Shown piece by piece: positions 1-8,705 of a DNA stretch of 32,118 nt (position 1 is its first letter; each line of letters opens with the position of its first letter). The stretch spans positions 1 through 32,118 of the forward strand of contig JABDEE010000010.1 in assembly GCA_013287205.1 (NCBI GenBank). The letters are read 5' to 3'. The translations under genes and the position numbers were made by a program. Under the pieces are notes generated by a model. It had not been told where the DNA came from and made no database searches. It saw only the letters and a list, made by a program, of their open reading frames with translations. The stretch is from Alphaproteobacteria bacterium (GTDB taxonomy: Bacteria > Pseudomonadota > Alphaproteobacteria > UBA9655).

Positions 1-196
1 TTTCAAATATTTTCGACATAAAGCCCTTTTGATGGAGCTCTTTATTGTTCTGAATCGCGTTCAAGGAAAAGTGGAGAGGGGCTTCTGTCCCCCCGTAAAG
101 AACAGCAGGAATACGGCCATCGCGACGCAAGGCCCGCGCGGATCCCTTGCCGACATTCTCTCGTGGTTGGGTGTCAAGTTGAGCAGACGCAGTCAT
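1..196 (-). CDS. rplY: 50S ribosomal protein L25 (Ctc form), N-terminal part
   Basis: This is the first 65 codons of a gene that runs off the left edge. The translation reads MTASAQLDTQPRENVGKGSA, followed by a RALRRDGRIPAVLYGG segment, which is the typical start of the L25/Ctc family. L25 binds 5S rRNA in the large ribosomal subunit; the Ctc form carries an extra C-terminal domain, which cannot be checked here. The start is firm: a GGAG Shine-Dalgarno sequence lies about 8 bases before the ATG. A good sigma-70-like promoter precedes it in the gap after chpT, so it probably has its own transcription although it is co-directional with chpT. Confidence 0.93.
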   Translation of the reverse strand, partial: MTASAQLDTQPRENVGKGSARALRRDGRIPAVLYGGTEAPLHFSLNAIQNNKELHQKGFMSKIFE

Positions 197-229
197 GATT
201 AAAACTCCTTTAAAAGCCAGATGCCCGCG

Positions 230-258
230 TTTATATATGAATTAGGTGTTCTATGCAA
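230..258 (-). promoter_or_regulatory. Predicted sigma-70 promoter of rplY
   Basis: Reading the minus strand, a -35 TTGCAT (253-258) is followed after exactly 17 bases by a -10 TATAAA (230-235), about 34 bases before the rplY start codon. The match to consensus and the spacing are both good. No transcript evidence is available. Confidence 0.6.
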
Positions 259-272
259 GAAGCAGATGTTGT

Positions 273-899
273 TTAAGCGCGTTTTTTAATCTTGACGGTG
301 AGCTCCGAAGAAGAGGTCAGATGCTCCACTTCACACGCTGCCCCTATTTCTTGGACTAAACGATGAATCGCATAACAAGGAATGGTACGTGCGTTTAAGC
401 TTTCCTCCTCGATTTCTCCTGTCAGGGCCTCAAGCCATCCGGGGTGCAGCCTTATCGAATCTGCTTTGAGGCGGAGAGCGAGAAGCTCCTTCTTCTTTGG
501 CGCTTCGATGGTGATCTCCCCTCCCCGGGGTGCACAGTCACTCAGGCACAAAGCTGCAGTTAAGAGAAGGCGTCCCCATTCCTTGAAGGGGGCTTCTTTT
601 GGTAATGTTCCCTCCCACTTTAACGCCATTTTTGACTCGGAAAAATATTTTTCCAGAAGGGCACGTATGTCTTGGGGAGAGAGGGCCCCTCCTCCAAAGG
701 CTGCACGAAAAAAGGTAATTCGCGTCGTTGCACTCAAAGCACTATTCGCAATTAAATCGAAGATTTCTTCAGATTCTACTGATTTGGAGGGTGCGATGTC
801 TTGAAAAAGTTCGAGGCCTGTGCTAACAGCTCCGAGAGGTGCAATAACATCGTGGCAAATGCGAGAAATTAAAATTTCAGAAAAACGGAGCATGGTCAT
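273..899 (-). CDS. chpT: ChpT-type histidine phosphotransferase
   Basis: A protein of about 208 residues resembling the alphaproteobacterial ChpT family. In the CckA-ChpT-CtrA/CpdR phosphorelay, ChpT carries phosphate from the hybrid kinase CckA to the cell-cycle regulator CtrA and to CpdR. The phospho-acceptor motif is clear near the N-terminus: SRICHDVIAPLGAVSTGLEL, with His16 as the acceptor when counted from the start used here. The rest fits a helical dimerisation domain followed by a degenerate ATPase-like fold. The reading frame is open 9 codons further upstream. The start used here has an AAGGGG ribosome site 8-9 bases before it, and the longer form would run into a CtrA box. The family call is from sequence reading; cytoplasmic location is inferred. 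Confidence 0.82.
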   Translation of the reverse strand: MTMLRFSEILISRICHDVIAPLGAVSTGLELFQDIAPSKSVESEEIFDLIANSALSATTRITFFRAAFGGGALSPQDIRALLEKYFSESKMALKWEGTLPKEAPFKEWGRLLLTAALCLSDCAPRGGEITIEAPKKKELLALRLKADSIRLHPGWLEALTGEIEEESLNARTIPCYAIHRLVQEIGAACEVEHLTSSSELTVKIKKRA

Positions 900-918
900 T
901 TTGGGTCCCCTTCGACGC

Positions 919-935
919 GTTAACATGCTATTAAC
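919..935. promoter_or_regulatory. CtrA-binding site (full box) upstream of chpT
   Basis: The sequence GTTAACATGCTATTAAC contains TTAA-N7-TTAA followed by C. This is the complete CtrA consensus and reads as a match on both strands. It lies 20-36 bases upstream of the chpT start codon, and about 62 bases before the divergent efflux adaptor gene. It could regulate either or both, and it implies feedback of CtrA on its own phosphorelay. Confidence 0.6.
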
Positions 936-996
936 ATTTTATTTCGTATGCTGACAACAACCCTAAAATTTTACGCTTCTTAAGAGATATAAAAAT

Positions 997-2076
997 ATGA
1001 CCACATATAAGAAAATTATCCTTGCTTTTGTTATATGCGCCATGGGGGTCGTCGGCGTTCAATGGATGCGGAAATCTCAAGAGGCTGCGCGGCCTAAGGA
1101 AAAAGCACCTACTCCGGTTGAGGTTGCCCAAGCAAAAAGTGACGCCATTATACGGCGCCTGACCGTCTCAGGCACTCTTTCTGCGGTTCAATCCGTCAAG
1201 CTGCATCCTCAAACCAGTGGGAAAATCGTTAAAATTTATGCGGAAGAAGGACAACTTGTGCAAAAAGGAGATCCCCTCTTCAAACTCGACGACTCCTTGA
1301 CCAAAGCTAAGTTAAAAGAAGCACAGGCAAACCTTGCTTTTAAAAAAGAGGAATATTCCCGTGCTGTTAAATTGGTTGAGAAAAAATTTGGCTCCCTCCA
1401 ACTGCGCGATAAAAACCTGGCTGAAATGCAGCAAGCGGAAGCTAATGCTGAAGAAGCTCAAGTGCGGCAAGATCACACCCTCATCCTTGCTCCCTTCACG
1501 GGCTTTCTTGGGCTCCATGAGGTGAGTGTTGGTTCTTATGTTTCTGAGCAACAGCCCATTGCCACTATCGTTGACTTGGACCCCATTAACGTTGATTTTG
1601 CTCTTGCTGAGTCTCATCTTCCTTTCATTCATGTGGGGGATCCGGTTGATGTCACAATTGAAGACTTTGATATTCTTCCCGTTGAAGCAAAAATTGTTGC
1701 CATTAGCCCCGAGATCGATGAAACAACCCATACGATTCAGATACGGGCGCAACTTCCAAACAAAGAAAACGCTTATCGACCCGGGGAATATGCAAAGGTT
1801 GTCGTCGTTGCTGGTTCGGTTGCGGATGCTGTTATTATTCCAACGATCTGCCTCCAGCGGAGGGGAGAGACAGAATACGTCTTTACGGTTGCGAATAATG
1901 TTGTCACGGAAACAACGGTGAGTGTTGGCTTGCGGGAGGGCGCGAATGTGCAGATCACCCACGGGGTAAAGCCCGGTGAATTTGTCGTCAGCGCGGGGCA
2001 ATTTAAGCTTCATGATGGTGATGTTGTAAAAATCGCTAACGCTCCTACGGCATCTACAGGACCTGCAAAAAAATGA
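997..2076 (+). CDS. RND efflux periplasmic adaptor (membrane fusion protein)
   Basis: A 359-residue protein of the HlyD/AcrA-type membrane fusion family, the periplasmic link between an inner-membrane RND pump and an outer-membrane channel. It has an N-terminal membrane anchor or signal (IILAFVICAMGVVGVQW, residues 7-23). A barrel-sandwich/lipoyl half follows (VKLHPQTSGKIVKIYAEEGQ with VQKGDPLFKLDD), then a short coiled-coil hairpin of Ala/Glu/Lys-rich helices (about 105-155). The second lipoyl half contains APFTGFLGLHEVSVGSYV, and beta-barrel and membrane-proximal domains end the protein. The stop overlaps the start of the pump gene by 4 bases (ATGA), so the two are translationally coupled. 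The upstream ribosome site is weak. The substrate cannot be told from sequence. Confidence 0.92.
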   Translation: MTTYKKIILAFVICAMGVVGVQWMRKSQEAARPKEKAPTPVEVAQAKSDAIIRRLTVSGTLSAVQSVKLHPQTSGKIVKIYAEEGQLVQKGDPLFKLDDSLTKAKLKEAQANLAFKKEEYSRAVKLVEKKFGSLQLRDKNLAEMQQAEANAEEAQVRQDHTLILAPFTGFLGLHEVSVGSYVSEQQPIATIVDLDPINVDFALAESHLPFIHVGDPVDVTIEDFDILPVEAKIVAISPEIDETTHTIQIRAQLPNKENAYRPGEYAKVVVVAGSVADAVIIPTICLQRRGETEYVFTVANNVVTETTVSVGLREGANVQITHGVKPGEFVVSAGQFKLHDGDVVKIANAPTASTGPAKK

Positions 2077-5000
2077 ACCTCATTGAATTCCTCATTCGCC
2101 GCCCTGTTCTTTCCATTGTTATCACACTGATCATCTTGATGATCGGTGCGGTGTCTTATACGAACCTTTCTTTGCGCCAATTCCCTGAAGTTGATAAACC
2201 CATCATTAGCGTAAAAACGGCCCTTGAGGGAGCAGGTCCTAAGATTGTGGAAATGCAGGTTACGCGTCCCTTGGAAGAAGCCTTTCTCGGGATTGAGGGG
2301 CTTGACTACATTTCTTCTCGCAGTGATGCGGGCAATAGCTCCGTCAACCTTTTCTTTAAATCTGACAGAGATATTGACCTTGCCGCCTCTGATGTGCGGG
2401 ATCGTCTGCAGAAAGTTCGTAATAAACTTTCAACTGATGCGGATGAGCCCATTATCACAAAAGCAGAAGCAGATACGGATCCCATTATTTATATTGCTCT
2501 CTTCAGCAAAAGACAGTCGGTTGAGGAGATGGCGGATTATGCCCATCGTAGCCTTGAAAAAGAACTGCAAACCATTCCTGGAGTTGCTTCTGTAGAAGTT
2601 ACGGGGGGCGGCCAGCTTGAAATGCATCTGATTCTTGATCCCGTTCGCCTTAATGCCTTTAAGATCACTGCTTCAGATATTCTGGCAGCTCTCAAAAAAC
2701 ACAACATCCAAAAGCCAGCCGGTCGCTTAAAAACCGAGGCGAGAGAGTTTATGGTTACCCTGGTTTCTTCCCTTTCGACGCCTGCTCAATTTGATAACCT
2801 CATCATTGCGGAACGCAAAGGGCAAATTATTCGCTTGAAGGATGTGGGCCATGCTAAACTTGATTCGGAAGATACGGTCATCGCCACACGTTTTAATGAT
2901 CAACCTGCCGTTAGCATTGGCATTGTGAAAAAATCTGTTGCTAATCCTCTTGCCATTAAAAAAGCTGTTGAAGAAAAAGTCGCCCAAATTCGTGAGCGTC
3001 TTCCAGAAGGAACACACATTGAAATTTCTTACGATTCAACGGTCTTTATTGAAAAATCCATTCATCACGTTTACCGGACACTTTGGGAAGCCACCCTTTT
3101 GGTGATCGCTGTCGTGTTCCTCTTCCTCCGCTCTTTCCGTGCATCAATGATTCCTCTCGTGACAATTCCAGTCTCGTTGATTGGGTCCTTCTTCCTGATG
3201 TTTGTCTTTGGCTTTACGATCAACATCCTGACCCTTCTTGCGCTCGTCCTTGCGATTGGGCTCGTTGTGGATGATGCGATTGTCGTTCTTGAGAATGTTT
3301 ACCGGTACATTGAAGAGGGAATGAAACCTCTGCAGGCTTCCATTAAAGGTTCAAAAGAAATTAGCTTTGCGATTATTGCCATGACCCTCACCCTTGCAGC
3401 GGTCTATGCGCCTATTGCTCTTTCCAGTGGTATGACGGGCAAGGTCTTCACAGAGTTTGCCCTCACTTTGGCCGGTTCAGTTATCATTTCAGGTATTGTG
3501 GCTTTGACATTGACACCGATGATGTGTGCAAAACTCCTTGTGGCGCACACGCAACAGAAGCCCTCTTCCCCTTCTCTTCCCTCTTCGCGATGGGGTGCCT
3601 TTCTACAAACTTATCACACGGCTTGTGATGCCATTGGAGATTGGCTTGATAGATTGGATCAAGAGTATGCTCGCTTTTTGGCTTATCTTCTTGGTAAACG
3701 TCTTCTTGTCATAGGTTCAGCTGTTCTCTTTGCCCTTATTGGTGTGTATCTTGCCCAGTTTCAGCTGCAGAAAGAGTTGACCCCCCTCGAAGACCAGGGA
3801 GTGCTTCGAACACGCGCCAATGCTCCTTATGGGGCGACATTAAAAGAACAAGATAAATACGCCCTTCAAATCGATAAAGTTCTTTCTTCTGTGCCTGAAC
3901 TTGTGAAGCGCATGACCATTGTGAACACAGGCGACTATACTTTCTCCCGCAACACCATGGTGCCGTGGGAAAAGAGGACGCGCAGTTGTGCGGCCATTCG
4001 GGATCTCATCTCTCCTGAGTTGTACGACATCATTGGGCTTGACGTCACGGCAAGATGCCCGAATCGCTCAGCTATTGGAAGCTCGAGCCAATGGGATCTG
4101 TCTTTTGTGATCCAAACAACGCGCTCCAGTGAAGATCTTGCAAAGCAATATCAACGGGTATGGACGGCGATGAACCAACACCCGGGCATTGTCCCCAAGA
4201 GCACGACACCTGATGTGGGAGAAGAAGGACAAGATTACACACTTGAGGTGAATCGTGATAAGGCTGCCAGTCTTGGGATTGATCCTGGGGCGATCTCAGA
4301 GACACTGACACACTTGGTGAGGGGTCAAGTTTCCACCCATTTTGAGAGGGATAATAAACAATACCCTATTCGCGTACGGGTGGGGGATGAATTCCGTCGT
4401 TCTCCTCAAGATATTCTTGCGCTGATGGTCAAAGGGCAGCGAGATAACAAAGAAACTTTTGTGCCTCTTTCAGACATTGCCCAGATTGTTCCTATCACGA
4501 CCGCATCTGAAATTCACCATTTTGATGGGCTGCGATCTGTCACTTTAAGTGCTAGCCTCGTGGACGGTTTTGGGTTAGGCCAAGTCCTGAATGATATCAC
4601 TGAAGCCGCAGAACGTATTCTTCCCAGCGGCTATCAAACAACTGTTTCGGGGGAAACACGAGAGTTTTTGCAAGAAAGCCACACCCTTTATATTATTTTT
4701 GGCCTTTCTTTGATTTTTATTTTCCTCGTGATGGCGGCCCAATTTGAAAGCTTTATCGATCCCTTTATCATCATCCTGAGTGTACCTCTGTCCCTTGCGG
4801 GGGCTATTGTCGCTCTCTGGATCTCAAAGCACGGCACCCTTAACATTTACAGCCAAATCGGTCTTGTCACTTTGATCGGCCTGATTACAAAGCACGGCAT
4901 TCTTATTGTTGACTTTGCCAATAAGTTGCAAGCTCAGGGGTTGAGTGCACATGATGCAGTGATCCAGGCGTCTCGCTTACGGCTTCGTCCTATTTTGATG

Positions 5001-5183
5001 ACGACTTTTGCGATGGTTTTTGGGGCGGTTCCTTTGGCCTTTTCTGCAGGAGCAGGTGCTGAAACACGGGAGCAGATTGGCCTTGTCATCGTGGGCGGCA
5101 TGAGCATCGGGACGCTGTTTACCCTCTGCGTGATTCCCATTGTTTATACCTATTTGAGCCGTCAGAAGGTTGTTGAGGAATAA
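2073..5183 (+). CDS. RND multidrug efflux permease (HAE1 family, AcrB/MdtB-like)
   Basis: A full-length 1036-residue inner-membrane RND transporter that exports drugs or other amphiphiles using the proton gradient. It begins MNLIEFLIRRPVLSIVITLI, the usual start with transmembrane helix 1. The proton-relay residues are present: two Asp in GLVVDDAIVVLENV (residues 400-401, helix 4) and Lys940 in GLITKHGILIVDFA (helix 10). Two large periplasmic loops separate two six-helix halves, as expected of the family. It follows the adaptor with an ATGA overlap. No TolC-like outer-membrane gene is adjacent, so the channel must be encoded elsewhere. The length is normal and no internal damage is seen. Confidence 0.95.
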   Translation: MNLIEFLIRRPVLSIVITLIILMIGAVSYTNLSLRQFPEVDKPIISVKTALEGAGPKIVEMQVTRPLEEAFLGIEGLDYISSRSDAGNSSVNLFFKSDRDIDLAASDVRDRLQKVRNKLSTDADEPIITKAEADTDPIIYIALFSKRQSVEEMADYAHRSLEKELQTIPGVASVEVTGGGQLEMHLILDPVRLNAFKITASDILAALKKHNIQKPAGRLKTEAREFMVTLVSSLSTPAQFDNLIIAERKGQIIRLKDVGHAKLDSEDTVIATRFNDQPAVSIGIVKKSVANPLAIKKAVEEKVAQIRERLPEGTHIEISYDSTVFIEKSIHHVYRTLWEATLLVIAVVFLFLRSFRASMIPLVTIPVSLIGSFFLMFVFGFTINILTLLALVLAIGLVVDDAIVVLENVYRYIEEGMKPLQASIKGSKEISFAIIAMTLTLAAVYAPIALSSGMTGKVFTEFALTLAGSVIISGIVALTLTPMMCAKLLVAHTQQKPSSPSLPSSRWGAFLQTYHTACDAIGDWLDRLDQEYARFLAYLLGKRLLVIGSAVLFALIGVYLAQFQLQKELTPLEDQGVLRTRANAPYGATLKEQDKYALQIDKVLSSVPELVKRMTIVNTGDYTFSRNTMVPWEKRTRSCAAIRDLISPELYDIIGLDVTARCPNRSAIGSSSQWDLSFVIQTTRSSEDLAKQYQRVWTAMNQHPGIVPKSTTPDVGEEGQDYTLEVNRDKAASLGIDPGAISETLTHLVRGQVSTHFERDNKQYPIRVRVGDEFRRSPQDILALMVKGQRDNKETFVPLSDIAQIVPITTASEIHHFDGLRSVTLSASLVDGFGLGQVLNDITEAAERILPSGYQTTVSGETREFLQESHTLYIIFGLSLIFIFLVMAAQFESFIDPFIIILSVPLSLAGAIVALWISKHGTLNIYSQIGLVTLIGLITKHGILIVDFANKLQAQGLSAHDAVIQASRLRLRPILMTTFAMVFGAVPLAFSAGAGAETREQIGLVIVGGMSIGTLFTLCVIPIVYTYLSRQKVVEE

Positions 5184-5190
5184 ATAAAAT

Positions 5191-5390
5191 TGTCCTCGGA
5201 CTAGAAAAGGCTTGTTTTTTCCTTCAAAAAACAATGACTTTTCTTGATCCGAGGACCTGATTCATCCCCTGATCGAGACGATACTCGGGTCAAGAAATGC
5301 TGGAATTTTCTAAGAAGAAAATTAAGCATTTCTCCCGGCTACGCCAGCCGCGGCGAGAGCCCGAGCATGACAAAGGGAAGCGGGGATGAC
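5191..5390. repeat. Composite palindromic intergenic repeat, copy 1
   Basis: The non-coding stretch after the RND pump is a stack of inverted repeats. GTCCTCGGA (5192-5200) pairs with TCCGAGGAC (5248-5256). GAAATGC (5294-5300) pairs with GCATTTC (5326-5332), and inside that an AATTTTCT/AGAAAATT stem is found. CTCGGG (5284-5289) pairs with CCCGAG. The block ends in GGGGATGACA. It shares TGTCCTCGGACTAG, GTCAAGAARTGCT and CCCGG(G)CTACGCCA with the repeat at 13437-13715, so both belong to one family. It separates the ends of two convergent genes. No gene is seen in it. Confidence 0.7.
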
Positions 5391-5397
5391 ACATTCA

Positions 5398-6666
5398 TTA
5401 CCCTCCCCGTTCTTTCCTCTCAAAAAAGAACCATAAAAGACACAAGCAAGGCAGACACCCCAGAGCGGTCAGAGTGAAAAAGAGCGGCCATGCCACTCTA
5501 TCTGCCAGCGCTCCTGCTCCCATGGAGAGAAAAATTCTAGCCAACGATCCGAAAGAGGACAGAAGCGCAAAGTGGGTGGCTGTATAGGGAATACGGCAAA
5601 AGCTAGAAAGGTAGACGATGAAGGCCGTACAGCCAAATCCTCCACTGAAATTTTCAAGCCCTACAACAAGCACTAAGAAGCCAATGTGATGGCCTATCAG
5701 GGCTTGGATTGCAAACAGGAGGCTCGAAATAAACTGGAATGTTATCGCAATCGTTAAGCTTGCAACAATACCTAAGCGATTGAGCAAGACGCCTCCCGCA
5801 ATCCCTCCCACAATCATGGCAGAGATCCCAAACATTTTTGCCGTATGGGCAATTTCTATTTTGGTGAATCCAACATCCACGAGAAAGGGCGAATTCATTA
5901 CACTGAGCACCGTATCCCCTACTTTAAAAAATAAGATAAAACTCAGGACGAGGGGCCAGTTCAAACGGTGAAAGAGTAACTTAAAGGGCACTCTATAGGT
6001 TATATTGACCCATTTGCGGAAAGAGTGTTTTTTTTGTGGGGTCGGCTTATACACAGAAACTGAGGGGCTCACGAGGGTTGTCACAATCCCCACCCCTATG
6101 AGGAGAGCCATCAATTGATAGGCTATTTCCCATGAAAAAAAGGACGCTATATAAAGAGCCCCTGCCCCTGAGGCCATCACCCCACATTGCCATCCAATCG
6201 CCATGGCGCTCGCTGCCGTCCCTTGCTGGTCCTTGCCGACACTTTCAATACGGTAAGCTTCAACAGCAACATCTTGCAAGGCTGAAAAACTCGCAACCCC
6301 TAAGGCCCAAGCAGCTGTCGAAAAGATGTCTTGTTCAGGATGGGTGCCTCCAAGGCCTATGAGGGTCACGACAAGCCCGAGTTGCCCCATAAGGGCCCAA
6401 CTCCGCCTGCGCCCTAGGCGTACGGTGAGAAAAGGAAGAGGCATCTTATCAACGAGCGGCCCCCAAAGGAATTTTAGGGTATAAGGAAGGGTGACCAAAA
6501 CAAAACAACCAATGGTTGTATTGGACACGCCGGATTCTTTCAGCCATATACTTAAGGTGGAGAGGGTGAGTAAAAAGGGCAGCCCACTTGAGAAGCCAAA
6601 GAGGAACAGAGATAAAATACGCCTGTCACAAAAACTTAAGAAATTGGTCTTCCAGGAGCGAACCAC
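5398..6666 (-). CDS. ampG: AmpG-like muropeptide permease (MFS)
   Basis: A 422-residue transporter of about 12 membrane segments. The N-terminal block (FGFSSGLPFLLTLSTLSIWL, then a segment ending in LPYTLKFLWGPLVDK) is characteristic of AmpG. AmpG imports anhydro-muropeptides released from peptidoglycan into the cytoplasm for wall recycling, and in some bacteria for signalling to beta-lactamase induction. The start is GTG with a GGTGA ribosome site about 5 bases upstream; an in-frame stop lies two codons further up, so no longer form is possible. It converges with the RND operon across the repeat block. No ampD or ampR neighbour is present. It could be a related signal transducer of the same MFS subfamily. 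Confidence 0.88.
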   Translation of the reverse strand: MVRSWKTNFLSFCDRRILSLFLFGFSSGLPFLLTLSTLSIWLKESGVSNTTIGCFVLVTLPYTLKFLWGPLVDKMPLPFLTVRLGRRRSWALMGQLGLVVTLIGLGGTHPEQDIFSTAAWALGVASFSALQDVAVEAYRIESVGKDQQGTAASAMAIGWQCGVMASGAGALYIASFFSWEIAYQLMALLIGVGIVTTLVSPSVSVYKPTPQKKHSFRKWVNITYRVPFKLLFHRLNWPLVLSFILFFKVGDTVLSVMNSPFLVDVGFTKIEIAHTAKMFGISAMIVGGIAGGVLLNRLGIVASLTIAITFQFISSLLFAIQALIGHHIGFLVLVVGLENFSGGFGCTAFIVYLSSFCRIPYTATHFALLSSFGSLARIFLSMGAGALADRVAWPLFFTLTALGCLPCLCLLWFFFERKERGG

Positions 6667-6806
6667 AAGTCACCGCATGGATTGTGAGGATTAGGGCGGG
6701 AGTATACCACAGCTCCGCAACAGAGACGTATATAAAAATGTACTAGCTTTCTGGGAGAATTTTGTCACAATACGCCCATTCACTTTATGCAAGGAACCAA
6801 AATCTC

Positions 6807-7757
6807 ATGTCATCTGAAATTAACACAAAAGTCCTTATTATTGGAAGTGGCCCGGCTGGCTATTCGGCAGCTGTGTATGCCGCACGCGCAAATTTAGCCC
6901 CGACCCTTGTGTCAGGCCTCGAACCCGGGGGGCAATTGATGATTACAACGGATGTGGAAAATTATCCGGGCTTTGCGGATGTGATTCAAGGCCCCTGGCT
7001 TATGGAGCAAATGCGTCTTCAGGCGGCGCACGTCGGGACAACCCTTGTCCAAGACACTGTTACGCAGGTAGACCTTTCTAAGCCACCATTTCGATGTGTG
7101 ACAGAAGGCGGCACCGTCTATAAAGCCGACACCCTCATCATTGCAACGGGCGCCCAAGCCAAATGGTTGGGGCTGGACAGCGAAGCAAAATTCCGAGGTT
7201 TCGGCGTCTCAGGATGTGCCACCTGCGACGGCTTTTTCTTTCGAGGGAAAGAAGTTGCGATTGTGGGGGGCGGCAACACAGCGGTTGAGGAAGCGCTTTA
7301 TATGACTAACCATGCCTCAAAAGTCACCCTCATTCATCGGCGAGATAGCTTGCGGGCTGAGAAGATTTTGCAAGAACGGCTTTTTAGCAATCCCAAAGTT
7401 CACGTGATCTGGAATACTGTGGTGGAAGAAATTGTAGGAACGGAGTCTCCTCTCTCTGTCACTCACTTGCGTCTCAAAGATCAGGTCTCTGGTCAAAGTC
7501 AGCTTGTCCCCTTTGACGGTGTTTTTGTGGCCATTGGCCATTCGCCTAATACGGGGATCTTCAAAGGCCAACTGGATCTTGATGCAGAAGGTTACCTCTT
7601 AAAAGATCCTGCAAGTTCCAAGACATCCATTGAAGGCGTCTTTGCAGCCGGCGACGTTGCGGACAAAGTCTATCGGCAGGCCGTCACGGCGGCCGGCATG
7701 GGATGCATGGCGGCCCTTGATGCCATGCACTTTTTACAAACACGGGGAGGTGTCTAA
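6807..7757 (+). CDS. trxB: Thioredoxin-disulfide reductase
   Basis: A flavoenzyme of about 316 residues that reduces thioredoxin with NADPH in the cytoplasm. It has the FAD-binding GSGPAGYSAAVYAARA near the N-terminus and the redox pair CATCDGFFF (Cys137 and Cys140). The NADPH-binding GGGNTAVEEA and a C-terminal FAD-contacting GVFAAGDV are also present. The start chosen here has AAGGAA about 11 bases upstream and gives the usual TrxB N-terminus. The frame is open to a TTG at 6762, which would add 15 residues atypical of the family. The next gene, a LysR regulator, starts 2 bases after the stop, so the two are likely co-transcribed. Confidence 0.96.
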   Translation: MSSEINTKVLIIGSGPAGYSAAVYAARANLAPTLVSGLEPGGQLMITTDVENYPGFADVIQGPWLMEQMRLQAAHVGTTLVQDTVTQVDLSKPPFRCVTEGGTVYKADTLIIATGAQAKWLGLDSEAKFRGFGVSGCATCDGFFFRGKEVAIVGGGNTAVEEALYMTNHASKVTLIHRRDSLRAEKILQERLFSNPKVHVIWNTVVEEIVGTESPLSVTHLRLKDQVSGQSQLVPFDGVFVAIGHSPNTGIFKGQLDLDAEGYLLKDPASSKTSIEGVFAAGDVADKVYRQAVTAAGMGCMAALDAMHFLQTRGGV

Positions 7758-7759
7758 GC

Positions 7760-8653
7760 TTGATTGATTGGGAGAAACTAAAGATCTTTTATAATGTGGC
7801 CGAGGGAGGGAGTTTTGCACAAGCTGCCGCACGCCTTCACATTGATCCCTCTGCCATTAGTCGCCACATCAGTAGTCTTGAGGACCGCATGGGGGTCGCC
7901 CTTTTCGCGCGTCATGCCCGCGGGATTACCTTGACAGAACATGGGAACCTTCTCTTAGGCACGACGCGTACAATCTTTGCGGATCTCGCCATGGCGAGAG
8001 CGCAAATCATGGATGCCACCCATCCTACCCAAGGAACCCTCAAAATTGCGGCAACGATCGGTTTTGGGATTGGATGGCTTACCCCCCACCTTCACCGCTT
8101 TTCAACGCAGAATCCAGAGGTTCGCCTGATCCTCCACGTGAGTGACATCCCTGTGGATTTGGGCATCCACGAATCGGACGTCAGTATCACAACCTTCCCT
8201 TCTGAGAGCGCAGACCTGATCTGCCATGCACTTTCCCACTTTCCCCTGCCAATTTATGCCAGTCGCCAATATCTTTTTAAGTTTGGGATTCCTATGCAGC
8301 TTTCTGATTTAGATCGTCACCGCCTCTTAACCTTTAGTGACACCGCTATGATTCCGTCGAATAACGTGAATTGGTTACTGACTTGTGGCACAGAGACGCC
8401 GCGAAAGCCCTATCTTTCCATCAACAATCTTTTCGGCATTGCGGGTGCGGTTAACGCAGGTAGTGGGATTGCCTGCCTGCCTCCCTATATCGCGAAAGGA
8501 TATAAAAATATTGTCCAGATCCTGCCTGATGCCCCTGTGCCTCAGGTTCAGTTTTATTTTTCCTACTCTCGTCATCTCAAGGATTCACAGAAAATTCAAA
8601 ACCTGTGGCACGTTCTGCAAAAAGAGGTGCAGAAGGAACGCCTTTCTTCTTGA
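7760..8653 (+). CDS. LysR-family transcriptional regulator
   Basis: A 297-residue LysR-type DNA-binding protein. The N-terminal winged helix-turn-helix is clear (GSFAQAAARLHIDPSAISRH, then SSLEDRMGVALFARHARGIT). The C-terminal two-lobed effector-binding domain occupies about residues 90-290. The start is TTG, supported by a very strong GGGGAGG ribosome site 9 bases before it and by the 2-base gap to trxB. Coupling to trxB suggests a redox or oxidative-stress link, but this is inference. The cysteines are in the effector domain (Cys160, Cys211 and Cys241 approximately), so a thiol switch is conceivable but unproven. The inducer and target genes are unknown. Confidence 0.9.
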   Translation: MIDWEKLKIFYNVAEGGSFAQAAARLHIDPSAISRHISSLEDRMGVALFARHARGITLTEHGNLLLGTTRTIFADLAMARAQIMDATHPTQGTLKIAATIGFGIGWLTPHLHRFSTQNPEVRLILHVSDIPVDLGIHESDVSITTFPSESADLICHALSHFPLPIYASRQYLFKFGIPMQLSDLDRHRLLTFSDTAMIPSNNVNWLLTCGTETPRKPYLSINNLFGIAGAVNAGSGIACLPPYIAKGYKNIVQILPDAPVPQVQFYFSYSRHLKDSQKIQNLWHVLQKEVQKERLSS

Positions 8654-8705
8654 TATCTTTTTACATGTTTTCTATATGTATACTATCGGTATTGATATTT
8701 TTTGA

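Noticed and set aside
1312-2013. 233-codon minus-strand frame opposite the efflux adaptor
   Set aside because: Shadow frame; the plus-strand adaptor has clear domain motifs and the minus product has none.
2073-5183. Possible frameshift in the RND permease around residues 630-680, where the sequence looks unusual
   Set aside because: The frame is continuous, the total length of 1036 residues is normal, and both proton-relay regions are in place.
5244-5477. 77-codon plus-strand frame after the RND pump
   Set aside because: It runs through the palindromic repeat and into the antisense of ampG; no coding signal.
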